From the NCBI GenBank assembly GCA_002315015.1, contig DCEX01000029.1, forward strand, positions 33,110 to 97,109: DNA of 64,000 bases. Direction: 5' to 3'. Position 1 is the stretch's first letter, and each line of letters opens with the position of its first letter. Shown here piece by piece: positions 18,749 through 26,591 of this stretch. The stretch comes from Faecalibacterium sp. UBA1819 (lineage in GTDB: Bacteria > Bacillota > Clostridia > Oscillospirales > Ruminococcaceae). The position numbers and the translations under genes were made by a program. The notes under the pieces were generated by a model. The model saw only the letters and a list, made by a program, of their open reading frames with translations. It did no database searches and had not been told where the DNA came from.

Positions 18749-18797
18749 AAAATAGGGTGCGGTCAACCGGCAAGGTTCACCGCACCCTATTTTTTAT
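18749..18797. terminator. bidirectional intrinsic terminator
   Basis: A 15-bp perfect stem (arms 18749-18763 and 18780-18794, shifted by at most one base) with A-rich left and T-rich right flanks. It ends mrp on the plus strand and lrgB on the minus strand. Confidence 0.85.
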
Positions 18798-18819
18798 TTC
18801 TGTTATCAAAGAGGAAGCC

Positions 18820-19512
18820 TTACAGCAGCCCCGCAAACGCAAAGGACACCACTACCGTCATCAAGCCGCATACCGCAATGGCAAGGCCGCTCATTGCACC
18901 CTCTACTTCGCCCATCTCCATGGCCTTAGCCGTTCCAATCGCGTGCGCCGAGGTTCCCAGCGCCAATCCTTTGGCCACCGGTTCTTCCAAACGAGCCGCT
19001 TTGCAAACCAGCTCTGCAATGATGTTGCCAAAAATGCCCGTTACAATAATCACGGCAACCGTAATGGTTACAGCGCCGCCCATTTCTTCGGACAATCCCA
19101 TGCCGATGGCCGTTGTAATGGATTTCGGCAGCAGCGTCACATATTGGCTGTGGGAAAGCCCGAACAAAGCCGAAAGGACCAAAACACTCAGCACACTGGC
19201 CAGTGTTCCGGCGCCGATGCCGAGAAGCACAGCTTTCCAATGACGCTTGAGCAATTCGAGCTGACGATACAGCGGCACCGCCAAGCACACCGTCGCAGGG
19301 GTTAACAGGTAGCTTAAATACTGTGCCCCTTCGGCATATACTTCATATTTCACATGCAGAAAAGGAAGCGCCAGCATGACGAGACAAACCGAAATGAGCA
19401 GCGGATTTAAAATGGAAAAGCCAAGCTTTTTCTTGAGTGTCGCGCCCACCTCGTAGGCGGCCAAGCTGATAAATACGCCAAAAAAGGCAGACTGTGTAAG
19501 CCAATCGTTCAT
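18820..19512 (-). CDS. lrgB: LrgB/CidB family membrane protein
   Basis: 230 residues with about seven hydrophobic segments and the conserved C-terminal region GTSAHAIGTAKAMEMGEVEGAMSGLA. LrgB works with the holin-like LrgA; the pair is linked to autolysis control and to pyruvate or organic-acid flux. The ATG at 19512 overlaps the lrgA stop as ATGA. No LytTR regulator gene is in the window. Confidence 0.92.
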   Translation of the reverse strand: MNDWLTQSAFFGVFISLAAYEVGATLKKKLGFSILNPLLISVCLVMLALPFLHVKYEVYAEGAQYLSYLLTPATVCLAVPLYRQLELLKRHWKAVLLGIGAGTLASVLSVLVLSALFGLSHSQYVTLLPKSITTAIGMGLSEEMGGAVTITVAVIIVTGIFGNIIAELVCKAARLEEPVAKGLALGTSAHAIGTAKAMEMGEVEGAMSGLAIAVCGLMTVVVSFAFAGLL

Positions 19513-19865
19513 TTGTCTTTGCCCCCCCGCCGAATGATTCTTTGTGCTACGCGCCCCGTCACCGCCATTACAAAAGGCGTTGTCAAGAGTGTAATTACCA
19601 CCACGGGAAGCAGTACAGGCCGAAGCTCGCCCCAAGATTCCGTCAAACCCACAGCGGCGGGAATGAACATGACCGGCATGGCCTCAATTAAAAAGGTGGC
19701 CGCCGACTCCACCTGCTCCAAACGAATGACACCCGTTTTGAGCGCCAACAGCATCAAACACAAGCCGTAGATGCTGGCCGGAATGGGAAGCCCCAGCGCC
19801 ATTTTCAAAAGTTCACCCAAAAACGTAATAAATAAAATGATGCCGAATTGCTTTACATACTTCAT
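19509..19865 (-). CDS. lrgA: LrgA/CidA family holin-like protein
   Basis: About 118 residues with four hydrophobic segments and the LGLPIPASIYGLCLM region that defines the family. Partner of LrgB. The start at 19865 (MKYVKQFG) fits the family N terminus but has only a weak AGG site; an ATG at 19913 would add 16 residues. Confidence 0.88.
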   Translation of the reverse strand: MKYVKQFGIILFITFLGELLKMALGLPIPASIYGLCLMLLALKTGVIRLEQVESAATFLIEAMPVMFIPAAVGLTESWGELRPVLLPVVVITLLTTPFVMAVTGRVAQRIIRRGGKDK

Positions 19866-19955
19866 GTTTTCGCCTGCCTGCCAAGGGTCTGAGTGTAAAG
19901 CCGGAGATTTCATTCTTCTTTACTTTACCAGTGTGCCCCAAAAAGTTTTGTTAAC

Positions 19956-19983
19956 ATTATACTCCTGTGCCCCGCAGATGCAA
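19956..19983 (-). promoter_or_regulatory. lrgAB promoter
   Basis: TTGCAT (19978-19983), 16-bp spacer, TATAAT (19956-19961) on the minus strand. Confidence 0.55.
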
Positions 19984-20092
19984 AGCAGAAGATTTTTCAC
20001 TTTTTTGTCGTTTTTTCAGCCATAGCGCACAAAGCGTTTTTTGTGCAGCTTGCGTTTCCTTGCGAAAAAAATCAACATCCGCAAAAAAGTGA

Positions 20093-20121
20093 TTGACAAC
20101 CTCCCGGTTTTCTGGTATAGT
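20093..20121 (+). promoter_or_regulatory. tRNA-Leu promoter
   Basis: TTGACA (20093-20098), 17-bp spacer, TATAGT (20116-20121), ending about 30 bp before the mature tRNA. The remaining bases between lrgA and the tRNA hold only this and the lrgA promoter. Confidence 0.8.
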
Positions 20122-20152
20122 ATTATTCGCAGCGAAAAACTGCACTCCATAT

Positions 20153-20236
20153 GCGGAAGTGCTGGAATCGGCAGACAGGCACGTTTGAGGTGCGTGTGTC
20201 TATGACGTGTGGGTTCAAGTCCCATCTTCCGCACCA
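20153..20236 (+). tRNA. tRNA-Leu (GAG)
   Basis: 84 nt including an encoded CCA. The acceptor arms GCGGAAG and CTTCCGC pair perfectly. A D-arm with CGGCAGA, an anticodon loop TTGAGGT (anticodon GAG), a long class II variable arm and a T-loop GGTTCAAGTCCC are visible. It reads CTC and CTT codons. It has its own promoter and terminator, so it is a single-gene unit. Confidence 0.95.
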
Positions 20237-20266
20237 AACCCGAAGCTTTCACAGCTTCGGGTTTTT
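20237..20266 (+). terminator. intrinsic terminator after tRNA-Leu
   Basis: Arms AACCCGAAGCT and AGCTTCGGGTT with a five-base loop, followed by a run of five T residues. Confidence 0.85.
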
Positions 20267-20332
20267 CTGTTGTAATAAACCTTCTTTGTGCTTCTCCCCC
20301 TTAATTTTTCAATTGAAAGGATGAAAAGCGCC

Positions 20333-20704
20333 ATGGATATTGTTGCGTATTGGAAAGCGGCACTGTCGCAAAACGCTGATGAAATGAAGGCTTTTTTCCA
20401 CGAAGACGCCTGCGTTAACTGGCATAACACAAACGAACATTTCACTTGTGATGAATTTATTCGAGCCAACTGCGAGTATCCGGGAAGCTGGGATGGAGAA
20501 ATTGAGCGCATTGAAACGCTGCACGACCTGATTATCACAGCGGTACACGTTTATTCGCGCGAGGGAGATATCTCGTGCCATGTCACTTCCTTTATCAAAA
20601 TTAAGTCCGGAAAAATCGTTTCTATCGACGAATATTGGGGCGATGACGCGCCCGCTCCGCAGTGGCGTATTGATATGCATGTTGGTACTCCAATTCACCA
20701 ATAA
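20333..20704 (+). CDS. NTF2/SnoaL-like fold small protein
   Basis: About 123 residues. The pattern of an N-terminal helix (VAYWKAALSQNADEMKAFFHEDACVNWHNT) followed by beta strands ending in FIKIKSGKIVSIDEYWGDD is typical of the SnoaL/NTF2-like superfamily, which binds small ligands. No substrate can be assigned. Two ATGs are possible: 20321 abuts the AAAGG site, 20333 lies 11-12 bases after it and is preferred. Single gene followed by a strong terminator. Confidence 0.65.
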   Translation: MDIVAYWKAALSQNADEMKAFFHEDACVNWHNTNEHFTCDEFIRANCEYPGSWDGEIERIETLHDLIITAVHVYSREGDISCHVTSFIKIKSGKIVSIDEYWGDDAPAPQWRIDMHVGTPIHQ

Positions 20705-20719
20705 AATCACTTGTACGCA

Positions 20720-20758
20720 AAAGCACCCTCGAACCAAAGCGGCGTTCGAGGGTGCTTT
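20720..20758. terminator. bidirectional intrinsic terminator
   Basis: A 15-bp perfect stem (20720-20734 with 20744-20758). It separates the NTF2-like gene from the convergent hypothetical gene. Confidence 0.85.
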
Positions 20759-20792
20759 CTTCATCCTGTTTTTGTTTTGCCGATGCGTTTTT

Positions 20793-21431
20793 TCAGGCTT
20801 CTTCCTGTGCCGGTTCTTCGGCTTGGCCGTAACCGTCCAAAGAACCTTTTTCCACCCAGTAGTCAAAGCGCTTCATCGTTTCGGTATAAGTATCTTGGCA
20901 CACCTGCGGCAAGCTGTCCAAGTCGCCCACAGCCGCAAAGCCTTTTTGCACGGCATCGCGCAGCAATTCTGCCTTTTCAGGGTCGCCGCCGGAGAGTGCT
21001 ACCGCCATATCCATCAAGCGTGTTGCCACAGCGTCCACGCCCCACATACCGCCGTCAGAAATAGCCGCCTGTGCCTCTTCGGGTGTTTTTCCGATGCCCA
21101 GCTGTTCGGCCAGCTTGGCGTAATCTACCGAACCATCCGCCAAACGAGCAATTTTATCCTGCCCGCCGAGCATGGTCTTGGCCAGTTCTACCATGCTTTG
21201 GTGCATTTGATTTTTCAGCTCCTGCACTTGGTCTTCCGTCAGCTTCTTCGGCGGCTGATACGTCACCGATTCGCTTTTCGAAGAACGCACAAAGCCATCC
21301 TGTACACGATTGCTTGTATCCTGCTCTTTTTCGGCTTCCTGTGCCGTCTGCACATTCTGCGCAGGGAGTGTTTGTGCCGTCTGCTGTGCAGTCAGCGCTG
21401 CCGAATATGTGTTTTGACGTTCAATTCTCAT
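20793..21431 (-). CDS. hypothetical protein, Gln/Ala-rich N terminus
   Basis: 212 residues, not recognised. The first 60 residues are polar and rich in Gln, Ala and Thr, probably disordered. Residues 65-195 look helical (QVQELKNQMHQSMVELAKTM, then DPEKAELLRDAVQKGF). The tail is acidic. There is no signal peptide or membrane segment. The start at 21431 follows AAAGGAGG by ten bases, a convincing site. It lies 25 bp after the YbjQ-family gene and is probably co-transcribed with it. Confidence 0.7.
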   Translation of the reverse strand: MRIERQNTYSAALTAQQTAQTLPAQNVQTAQEAEKEQDTSNRVQDGFVRSSKSESVTYQPPKKLTEDQVQELKNQMHQSMVELAKTMLGGQDKIARLADGSVDYAKLAEQLGIGKTPEEAQAAISDGGMWGVDAVATRLMDMAVALSGGDPEKAELLRDAVQKGFAAVGDLDSLPQVCQDTYTETMKRFDYWVEKGSLDGYGQAEEPAQEEA

Positions 21432-21456
21432 GGGTCTGCTGCCTCCTTTACTGGCT

Positions 21457-21783
21457 TCAAATCTTCTCCACAACAACGGCTGTTCCCGACACGTTCACCA
21501 TTACCATTCCGTTGTTGCTTCCGAGCATTTCATAATCCATATCCACACCGACCACGGCGTTCGCACCAAGCTGCCGTGCCCGCGCTTCCATTTCCGCGAG
21601 TGCCGTACTGCGGGCGTTGAGCAGCTCTTCTTCATATTCTCCGCTTCGCCCGCCGAATAAATTTGTCAGCCCTGCGCCGAAATCTTTGAGCAAATTGATG
21701 CCCGCGATTACCTCGCCGAACACTACGCCTTTATACTCTTGAATGCGGTAACCTTCCAAAGAAGGAGTGGTTGATACAATCAT
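21457..21783 (-). CDS. YbjQ/UPF0145 family protein
   Basis: 108 residues. The N-terminal [24 protein letters not shown] and the [14 protein letters not shown] stretch are hallmarks of the YbjQ (PF01906) family, small proteins that form pentamers and have been called putative heavy-metal-binding. Function is unknown. An AAGGAGCG site precedes the ATG. Confidence 0.85.
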   Translation of the reverse strand: MIVSTTPSLEGYRIQEYKGVVFGEVIAGINLLKDFGAGLTNLFGGRSGEYEEELLNARSTALAEMEARARQLGANAVVGVDMDYEMLGSNNGMVMVNVSGTAVVVEKI

Positions 21784-21966
21784 TTCGTCACGCTCCTTTT
21801 TTCGCCCGTTTTTTTTTGCTGTGTTTCTCTGTGTTCATCATATCATAAAACAATTGGAAACTCAAGAAAATCAGCGGTTTTTCCCCGCCTTTCGTCAAAA
21901 TGAGCGCGGGGTATTTTCTATGCGTGAAGTTTTGTGACGAAACGTGTAAAAAATGTGCAATATTTC

Positions 21967-21995
21967 TTGACACCGCGTATTTTGTAGACTATAAT
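21967..21995 (+). promoter_or_regulatory. strong promoter of the speD leader
   Basis: TTGACA (21967-21972), 17-bp spacer, TATAAT (21990-21995): a full consensus match, about 640 bp before the speD start. It implies transcription of the structured region 22002-22380. Confidence 0.85.
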
Positions 21996-22001
21996 GAACT
22001 T

Positions 22002-22380
22002 GTTTTCATGTTCATATAGCGAGAACAACTTTTGACCAGTCTCTTATTTTTTCAGAGGCTCAAGGCCATGCGGACAGCCGGGTCAAACTGCCGAGTGTAA
22101 AACCGCTTTGGTTTTACGTTATTGATTGCGTTCAAAGCGCAACTTTTATAAGTTGGCAAGTGAATTGCCAATTGGTTCCTTCATAACCAAGTGTACTAGA
22201 GTACACACTTGTGAAACGGTCAATAAGAGTAGTAAAAGTAGTTCTTACTATATAGACTCTGCAAATCTTCTGCCACCTGCTGCGCCGCCGTGCGTCGGTG
22301 CGCTTCGCGGCTGTGCGTTTTTTAGAAGATACGACAAGTTTTTCAAGGATGTACCACGGTACCGTGGTACATCCTTTTTT
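22002..22380 (+). ncRNA. highly structured leader or stand-alone RNA upstream of speD
   Basis: About 380 nt bounded by a consensus promoter and an intrinsic terminator. Perfect helices occur in series: 22031-22037 with 22081-22087; 22097-22104 with 22110-22117; 22126-22130 with 22138-22142; 22153-22159 with 22165-22171; 22172-22177 with 22185-22190; GTGTAC/GTACAC near 22191-22206; 22230-22235 with 22245-22250; and 22265-22271 with 22324-22330. GGTCAA at 22219-22224 could alternatively pair with TTGACC at 22032-22037. It lacks rnpB, tmRNA, SRP and T-box signatures. It could be an attenuation leader for the polyamine operon or an independent ncRNA. Confidence 0.65.
22347..22380 (+). terminator. 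intrinsic terminator inside speD leader
   Basis: A 28-base perfect palindrome (22347-22374) followed by six T residues. It ends the structured RNA about 250 bp before speD. I see no second good promoter between it and speD, so the operon may depend on read-through. Confidence 0.85.
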
Positions 22381-22384
22381 GTTT

Positions 22385-22631
22385 GCCCGGCGGCAGAATG
22401 CCGCCTATGGGCTTTCTGAAAAGTCGAAATTTTCTGCTTTTTCTACAAGGCGTGGTGTATGCTGCGTTAAAAATGCTCGCAATCCACAAAGGATTCCTGC
22501 GCTTTTTGCCTTGCAGCCCCTCACACCTTACGAAAAATCAGTGCATTTCTTTGTTTTCAGAAACGCCCTGATTACGGACGCTGTGCCGCCAAACAGCAAA
22601 CGGCTTTGAAAGGGCCGTTGGGAGGTTTCTT
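22385..22631 (+). promoter_or_regulatory. speD-proximal leader with hairpins and RBS
   Basis: GGCGGC/GCCGCC arms around AGAAT with outer GCCC/GGGC form a hairpin at 22385-22412. AATCC/GGATT pair near 22481-22495. AACGGC (22599-22604) pairs with GCCGTT (22614-22619) just before the GGGAGG ribosome binding site of speD. The region contains only spurious reading frames. The last hairpin could modulate translation. Confidence 0.45.
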
Positions 22632-23411
22632 ATGTCAGAAAAAATGAGACTGTACGGGTTTAACAACCTGACCAAATCTTTGAGCTTTAATATCTACGAT
22701 ATTTGCTATGCCAAAACGGCGCGCGAACAGCAAGACTATATTAAGTATATCAATGAGCAGTACAACTCCGACCGCTTGACGGAAATTCTGACAAAACTAA
22801 CGGAAATGATCGGCGCAACCGTGCTGAACATTTCCAAGCAGGACTATGAGCCGCAGGGCGCCAGCGTCACCTTCTTAATTGCGGAGGAAAGCATGGTGAA
22901 AAACCGCAGCGGCGAACTGGTGGTGGCGCATCTTGACAAAAGCCATGTCACCGTCCACACTTACCCGGAATATCACCCCGAAACCTCCATTGCCACCTTC
23001 CGCGTGGATATCGACGTTTCTACCTGCGGCGAAATCACGCCGCTTTCCACCTTGGATTTCCTGATTGGCAGCTTTGACTCCGACATTATCACCATCGACT
23101 ATCGCGTGCGCGGCTTTACGCGCAACATGGCGGGCAAAAAGCTGTTTATGGACCATTCCATCACTTCCGTACAGGATTATATCAACGACGATATTTTGAA
23201 AAAGTATGACGCTGTGGACATCAACGTCTATCAAGCCAATATGTTCCACACCAAGCTTTTGATTAAAGATCCCATTTTGCAAAACTACCTGTTCAATTCG
23301 GACGTGTACGAAATTCCGCCGAAAATCCGGTTGGATATCACCAATGCCCTGCGCCGTGAAATGATTGAAATTTTCAGCGGCTGCAATGTTTATCGGGAGG
23401 GAGAAAAGTGA
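22632..23411 (+). CDS. speD: S-adenosylmethionine decarboxylase (E. coli type)
   Basis: Makes decarboxylated AdoMet, the aminopropyl donor for spermidine. 259 residues, the long E. coli-type class rather than the short Bacillus type. The self-cleavage site is LDKSHVTVHTYPE; Ser104 would become the pyruvoyl group. First gene of the polyamine operon, preceded by GGGAGG and a long structured leader. Its stop overlaps the next start as GTGA. Confidence 0.95.
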   Translation: MSEKMRLYGFNNLTKSLSFNIYDICYAKTAREQQDYIKYINEQYNSDRLTEILTKLTEMIGATVLNISKQDYEPQGASVTFLIAEESMVKNRSGELVVAHLDKSHVTVHTYPEYHPETSIATFRVDIDVSTCGEITPLSTLDFLIGSFDSDIITIDYRVRGFTRNMAGKKLFMDHSITSVQDYINDDILKKYDAVDINVYQANMFHTKLLIKDPILQNYLFNSDVYEIPPKIRLDITNALRREMIEIFSGCNVYREGEK

Positions 23412-24856
23412 GAAATCAAGAGCGCGCCCCTTTGGCCGAGGCGCTGGAGCAAATGCGCCACAACCGCCTTGTCCCGTTTGATGTACCCGGCCACAAGCGC
23501 GGCAAAGGCAACCCGGAGCTGATGGAGTTTTTGGGCGAACGGTGCCTTTCCGTCGATGTCAATTCCATGAAGCCTCTGGACAATCTGTGCCACCCGGTCA
23601 GCGTCATCAAAGAGGCCGAGGAGCTTGCCGCCGAAGCCTTCGGCGCGGCACACGCCTTTTTCATGGTGGGCGGTACGACATCTGCCGTGCAGGCTATGAT
23701 TTTGTCCAGCGTCAAAAGCGGTGATGAGATTATTTTGCCGCGCAATGTGCATCAAAGCGTCATCAATTCGCTGGTGCTGTGCGGCGCGGTTCCCGTTTAT
23801 ATTAACCCTCAGACAAACAGCCGTTTGGGCATTGCCTTGGGCATGTCGATGCAGGACGTGGAACGCACCATCGAAAGCCACCCGAATGCCAAGGCCATTT
23901 TGGTGAATAACCCCACCTATTACGGCATTTGCTCGGACCTGCGCAGCATTACCAAAGCGGCACACGCGCGCGGCATTCGTGTTCTCGTGGACGAAGCCCA
24001 CGGCACACACTTCTATTTCGGCAAAGATATGCCCGTGTCCGCCATGGCCGCAGGAGCCGATATGGCGGCGGTCAGTATGCACAAGTCGGGCGGCTCGCTC
24101 ACGCAAAGCTCCGTGCTTTTGTGCGGCCCCAATGTCAATGCCCACTATGTCCGTCAAGTCATCAACTTGACGCAGACCACCAGCGGCTCGTATCTGCTGC
24201 TTTCCAGCTTGGATTTATCCCGCCGCAACCTCGCGCTGCGCGGCGTGGAAATTTTTGAAAAAGTCAAGCGCTTTTCCAATTATGCCCGCGATGAAATCAA
24301 CGCCATCGGCGATTACTACGCCTATTCGAGCGAGCTGGTCAACGGTGACAGCGTGTTCGACTTTGACACCACCAAGCTCTCGGTGAATACGCTTGCGCTG
24401 GGGCTTGCAGGCATTGAGGTGTACGACCTTTTGCGCGACGATTACGACATTCAAATCGAATTCGGCGATTTGGGCAACATTCTTGCCTACATTTCCGTGG
24501 GCGATAAAAACAAAAACATCGAACGTCTGATCAGCGCCCTGAGCGAAATTCGCCGCATTCACAAGCGGGATAACCGCGATATGCTCGAAAACGAGTATAT
24601 CAGCCCGCAGGTGGCGATGTCCCCGCAAACGGCTTTTTATTCGCAAAAAGTTTCTTTGCCCTTGGCGGAATGTGCCGGTAAGGTGTGTACGGAGTTTGTG
24701 ATGTGTTACCCCCCCGGCATTCCCATTTTAGCGCCGGGCGAAATTATCACGCAGGACATCATCCGGTATATCCGGTACGCAAAAGAAAAGGGCTGTGTAC
24801 TCACCGGCCCAGAAAGCGTTGATGTCACCCATTTGAATATTTTGAAGGGAGAGTAA
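23408..24856 (+). CDS. speA: arginine decarboxylase, Orn/Lys/Arg decarboxylase family
   Basis: PLP-dependent aspartate-aminotransferase-fold decarboxylase, 482 residues, the short Firmicute type. FDVPGHKRG near the N terminus, DEAHGTHF (Asp195) and SMHKSGGSLTQSS with the PLP lysine at Lys226 are diagnostic. Sequence alone does not settle arginine against lysine or ornithine, but the downstream agmatinase points to arginine, giving agmatine. It starts with GTG overlapping the speD stop by four bases, so it is translationally coupled. Confidence 0.92.
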   Translation: MRNQERAPLAEALEQMRHNRLVPFDVPGHKRGKGNPELMEFLGERCLSVDVNSMKPLDNLCHPVSVIKEAEELAAEAFGAAHAFFMVGGTTSAVQAMILSSVKSGDEIILPRNVHQSVINSLVLCGAVPVYINPQTNSRLGIALGMSMQDVERTIESHPNAKAILVNNPTYYGICSDLRSITKAAHARGIRVLVDEAHGTHFYFGKDMPVSAMAAGADMAAVSMHKSGGSLTQSSVLLCGPNVNAHYVRQVINLTQTTSGSYLLLSSLDLSRRNLALRGVEIFEKVKRFSNYARDEINAIGDYYAYSSELVNGDSVFDFDTTKLSVNTLALGLAGIEVYDLLRDDYDIQIEFGDLGNILAYISVGDKNKNIERLISALSEIRRIHKRDNRDMLENEYISPQVAMSPQTAFYSQKVSLPLAECAGKVCTEFVMCYPPGIPILAPGEIITQDIIRYIRYAKEKGCVLTGPESVDVTHLNILKGE

Positions 24857-24857
24857 T

Positions 24858-25709
24858 ATGGACGATTTATGGTATAGCGAATATCACACGCCGAATGTGC
24901 GGCTTTCCATTCGCATCCGCGAGCAGCTGCACCACGAACAAAGCACCTATCAGTCGATTTCGATTTATGATTCGCTTGAGTTTGGCCGCTTTTTAACGCT
25001 GGACGGCGTGATGATGCTCACCGAGCGCGATGAATTTATTTATCACGAAATGATTACTCATCCCGCCTTTGCCGTCAACCCCGACATCCGCCGTGTGCTG
25101 GTCATCGGCGCAGGTGATGGCGGCGTTGCACGCGAGCTGGCCAAATACCCGCAGATTGAGCAAATCGAAGTGGTGGAAATTGACCCGCGCGTGGTGGAAG
25201 TCTGCCGCGAGTATCTGCCGCAAACGGCATGTGGTTTTGACGACCCGCGCGTTGTGCTGCACTATGAGGACGGCCTGAAATTTGTCCGCCGAAAGGAAAA
25301 TCTCTACGATTTGATTATCGTCGATTCCACCGACCCGTTCGGCCCCGGCGAAGTACTGTTCACGCGCGAATTTTACGGCAGCTGCTTCAGTGCCTTGACG
25401 GAAAAAGGCATTTTAATCAACCAGCACGAAAGCCCGTTTTATCACGCGGACGCAAACGAAATGCAGCAGGCACACCGCCGCATTGCGCAGGTGTTCCCCG
25501 TTGCAACGGTGTATCAAGCCCATATTCCCACCTACCCCTCCGGCCACTGGCTGTTCGGGTTTGCGTCGAAGGGGCTGCATCCTGTTCAGGATTTACAGGC
25601 CGAGCGCTGGAATGCCTTACAGCTTGCGAGCCGCTATTATAACACCGAGGTGCATACCGGTGCATTCGGTTTGCCAAACTATGTAAAGGAGCTTCTCACT
25701 CGTGGATAA
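24858..25709 (+). CDS. speE: spermidine synthase / aminopropyltransferase
   Basis: 283 residues. An N-terminal beta domain (SIRIREQLHHEQSTYQSISI) precedes a Rossmann methyltransferase-like domain with VLVIGAGDGGVARE, VEIDPRVVE and the gatekeeper region DSTDPFGPGEVLFTREFY. It transfers aminopropyl from decarboxylated AdoMet to putrescine, or possibly to agmatine as in the aminopropylagmatine route. It starts one base after speA and overlaps speB by eight bases. Confidence 0.94.
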   Translation: MDDLWYSEYHTPNVRLSIRIREQLHHEQSTYQSISIYDSLEFGRFLTLDGVMMLTERDEFIYHEMITHPAFAVNPDIRRVLVIGAGDGGVARELAKYPQIEQIEVVEIDPRVVEVCREYLPQTACGFDDPRVVLHYEDGLKFVRRKENLYDLIIVDSTDPFGPGEVLFTREFYGSCFSALTEKGILINQHESPFYHADANEMQQAHRRIAQVFPVATVYQAHIPTYPSGHWLFGFASKGLHPVQDLQAERWNALQLASRYYNTEVHTGAFGLPNYVKELLTRG

Positions 25710-26559
25710 AAACATTCAAACTTTTTTAGCGTGCGAAGCAGCGTTCAGCGATGCCAAAACCGTTTTGTTCGGCGCACCGTTTGACGGCACAACGTCGTTT
25801 CGCCCCGGCACCCGCTTTGGCCCTTCTGCCATTCGCAGCGAGTCTTTCGGCATTGAAACATATTCGCCTTACTGTGACCGCGATTTAACCGACTGCGCCA
25901 TTTATGACGGCGGCGACTTGGAGCTGCCCTTCGGCAATACCGAGCGCGTGCTGTCAATGATTGAGGACTACACCGAGCAGGTGCTTTCTGCCGGAAAGCG
26001 CTTTGTGATGCTGGGCGGTGAACACCTTGTCACATTGGGTTCCCTGCGCGCCGTGTGCCGCCGCTATCCCGATTTGCACATCATTCATCTCGATGCCCAC
26101 ACCGATCTTCGCACCGATTACTTGGGCGAAGCGCTGTCTCATTCCACCGTGCTTTACCATGCGTGGAAACTTGTGGGCGATGGGCGCATTTTCCAGTTTG
26201 GTATCCGAAGCGGCGAGAAATATGAATTTGAATTTGCAAAGCAGCATACGACACTGCGCAAATTTGATTTGCAGGGCTTTGAGGAAACCGTCAAGGCGCT
26301 GGAGGGAAAGCCCGTCTACTTTACGTTAGACCTCGATGTGCTTGACCCGTCTATTTTCTGCGGCACAGGCACCCCGGAAGCGGGCGGCGTGACCTTTAAA
26401 GAGCTGATGCAGGCGATTTTGCAATTGAACCGCCTGAATATTGTAGGCTGCGATATCAACGAGCTTTCCCCCCATTATGACCACAGCGGCACTTCGACCG
26501 CTGTTGCATGTAAAGTAACCAGAGAGATTTTGCTTCAACTGACAAGCGATTTTTCATAA
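25702..26559 (+). CDS. speB: agmatinase / ureohydrolase family
   Basis: Arginase-fold manganese hydrolase of 285 residues that splits urea from agmatine, giving putrescine, or from aminopropylagmatine, giving spermidine. Metal ligands lie in GGEHLVTLG, HLDAHTDLR and TLDLDVLDPS. It starts with GTG inside the end of speE. Position after speE is compatible with either substrate. Confidence 0.93.
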   Translation: MDKNIQTFLACEAAFSDAKTVLFGAPFDGTTSFRPGTRFGPSAIRSESFGIETYSPYCDRDLTDCAIYDGGDLELPFGNTERVLSMIEDYTEQVLSAGKRFVMLGGEHLVTLGSLRAVCRRYPDLHIIHLDAHTDLRTDYLGEALSHSTVLYHAWKLVGDGRIFQFGIRSGEKYEFEFAKQHTTLRKFDLQGFEETVKALEGKPVYFTLDLDVLDPSIFCGTGTPEAGGVTFKELMQAILQLNRLNIVGCDINELSPHYDHSGTSTAVACKVTREILLQLTSDFS

Positions 26560-26591
26560 GGCATTGCCATCAATAAAAAGGAGTGTGTAAC

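Noticed and set aside
22002..22380. RNase P RNA, tmRNA or 6S RNA as identity of the speD leader RNA
   Set aside because: The conserved GAGGAAAGUCC and ACAGAA elements, tmRNA ends and a 6S-like long closing rod were not found.
22126..22609. Two overlapping open frames of about 100 codons upstream of speD
   Set aside because: They run through the palindromic terminator and hairpins, lack ribosome binding sites and have no protein-like pattern.
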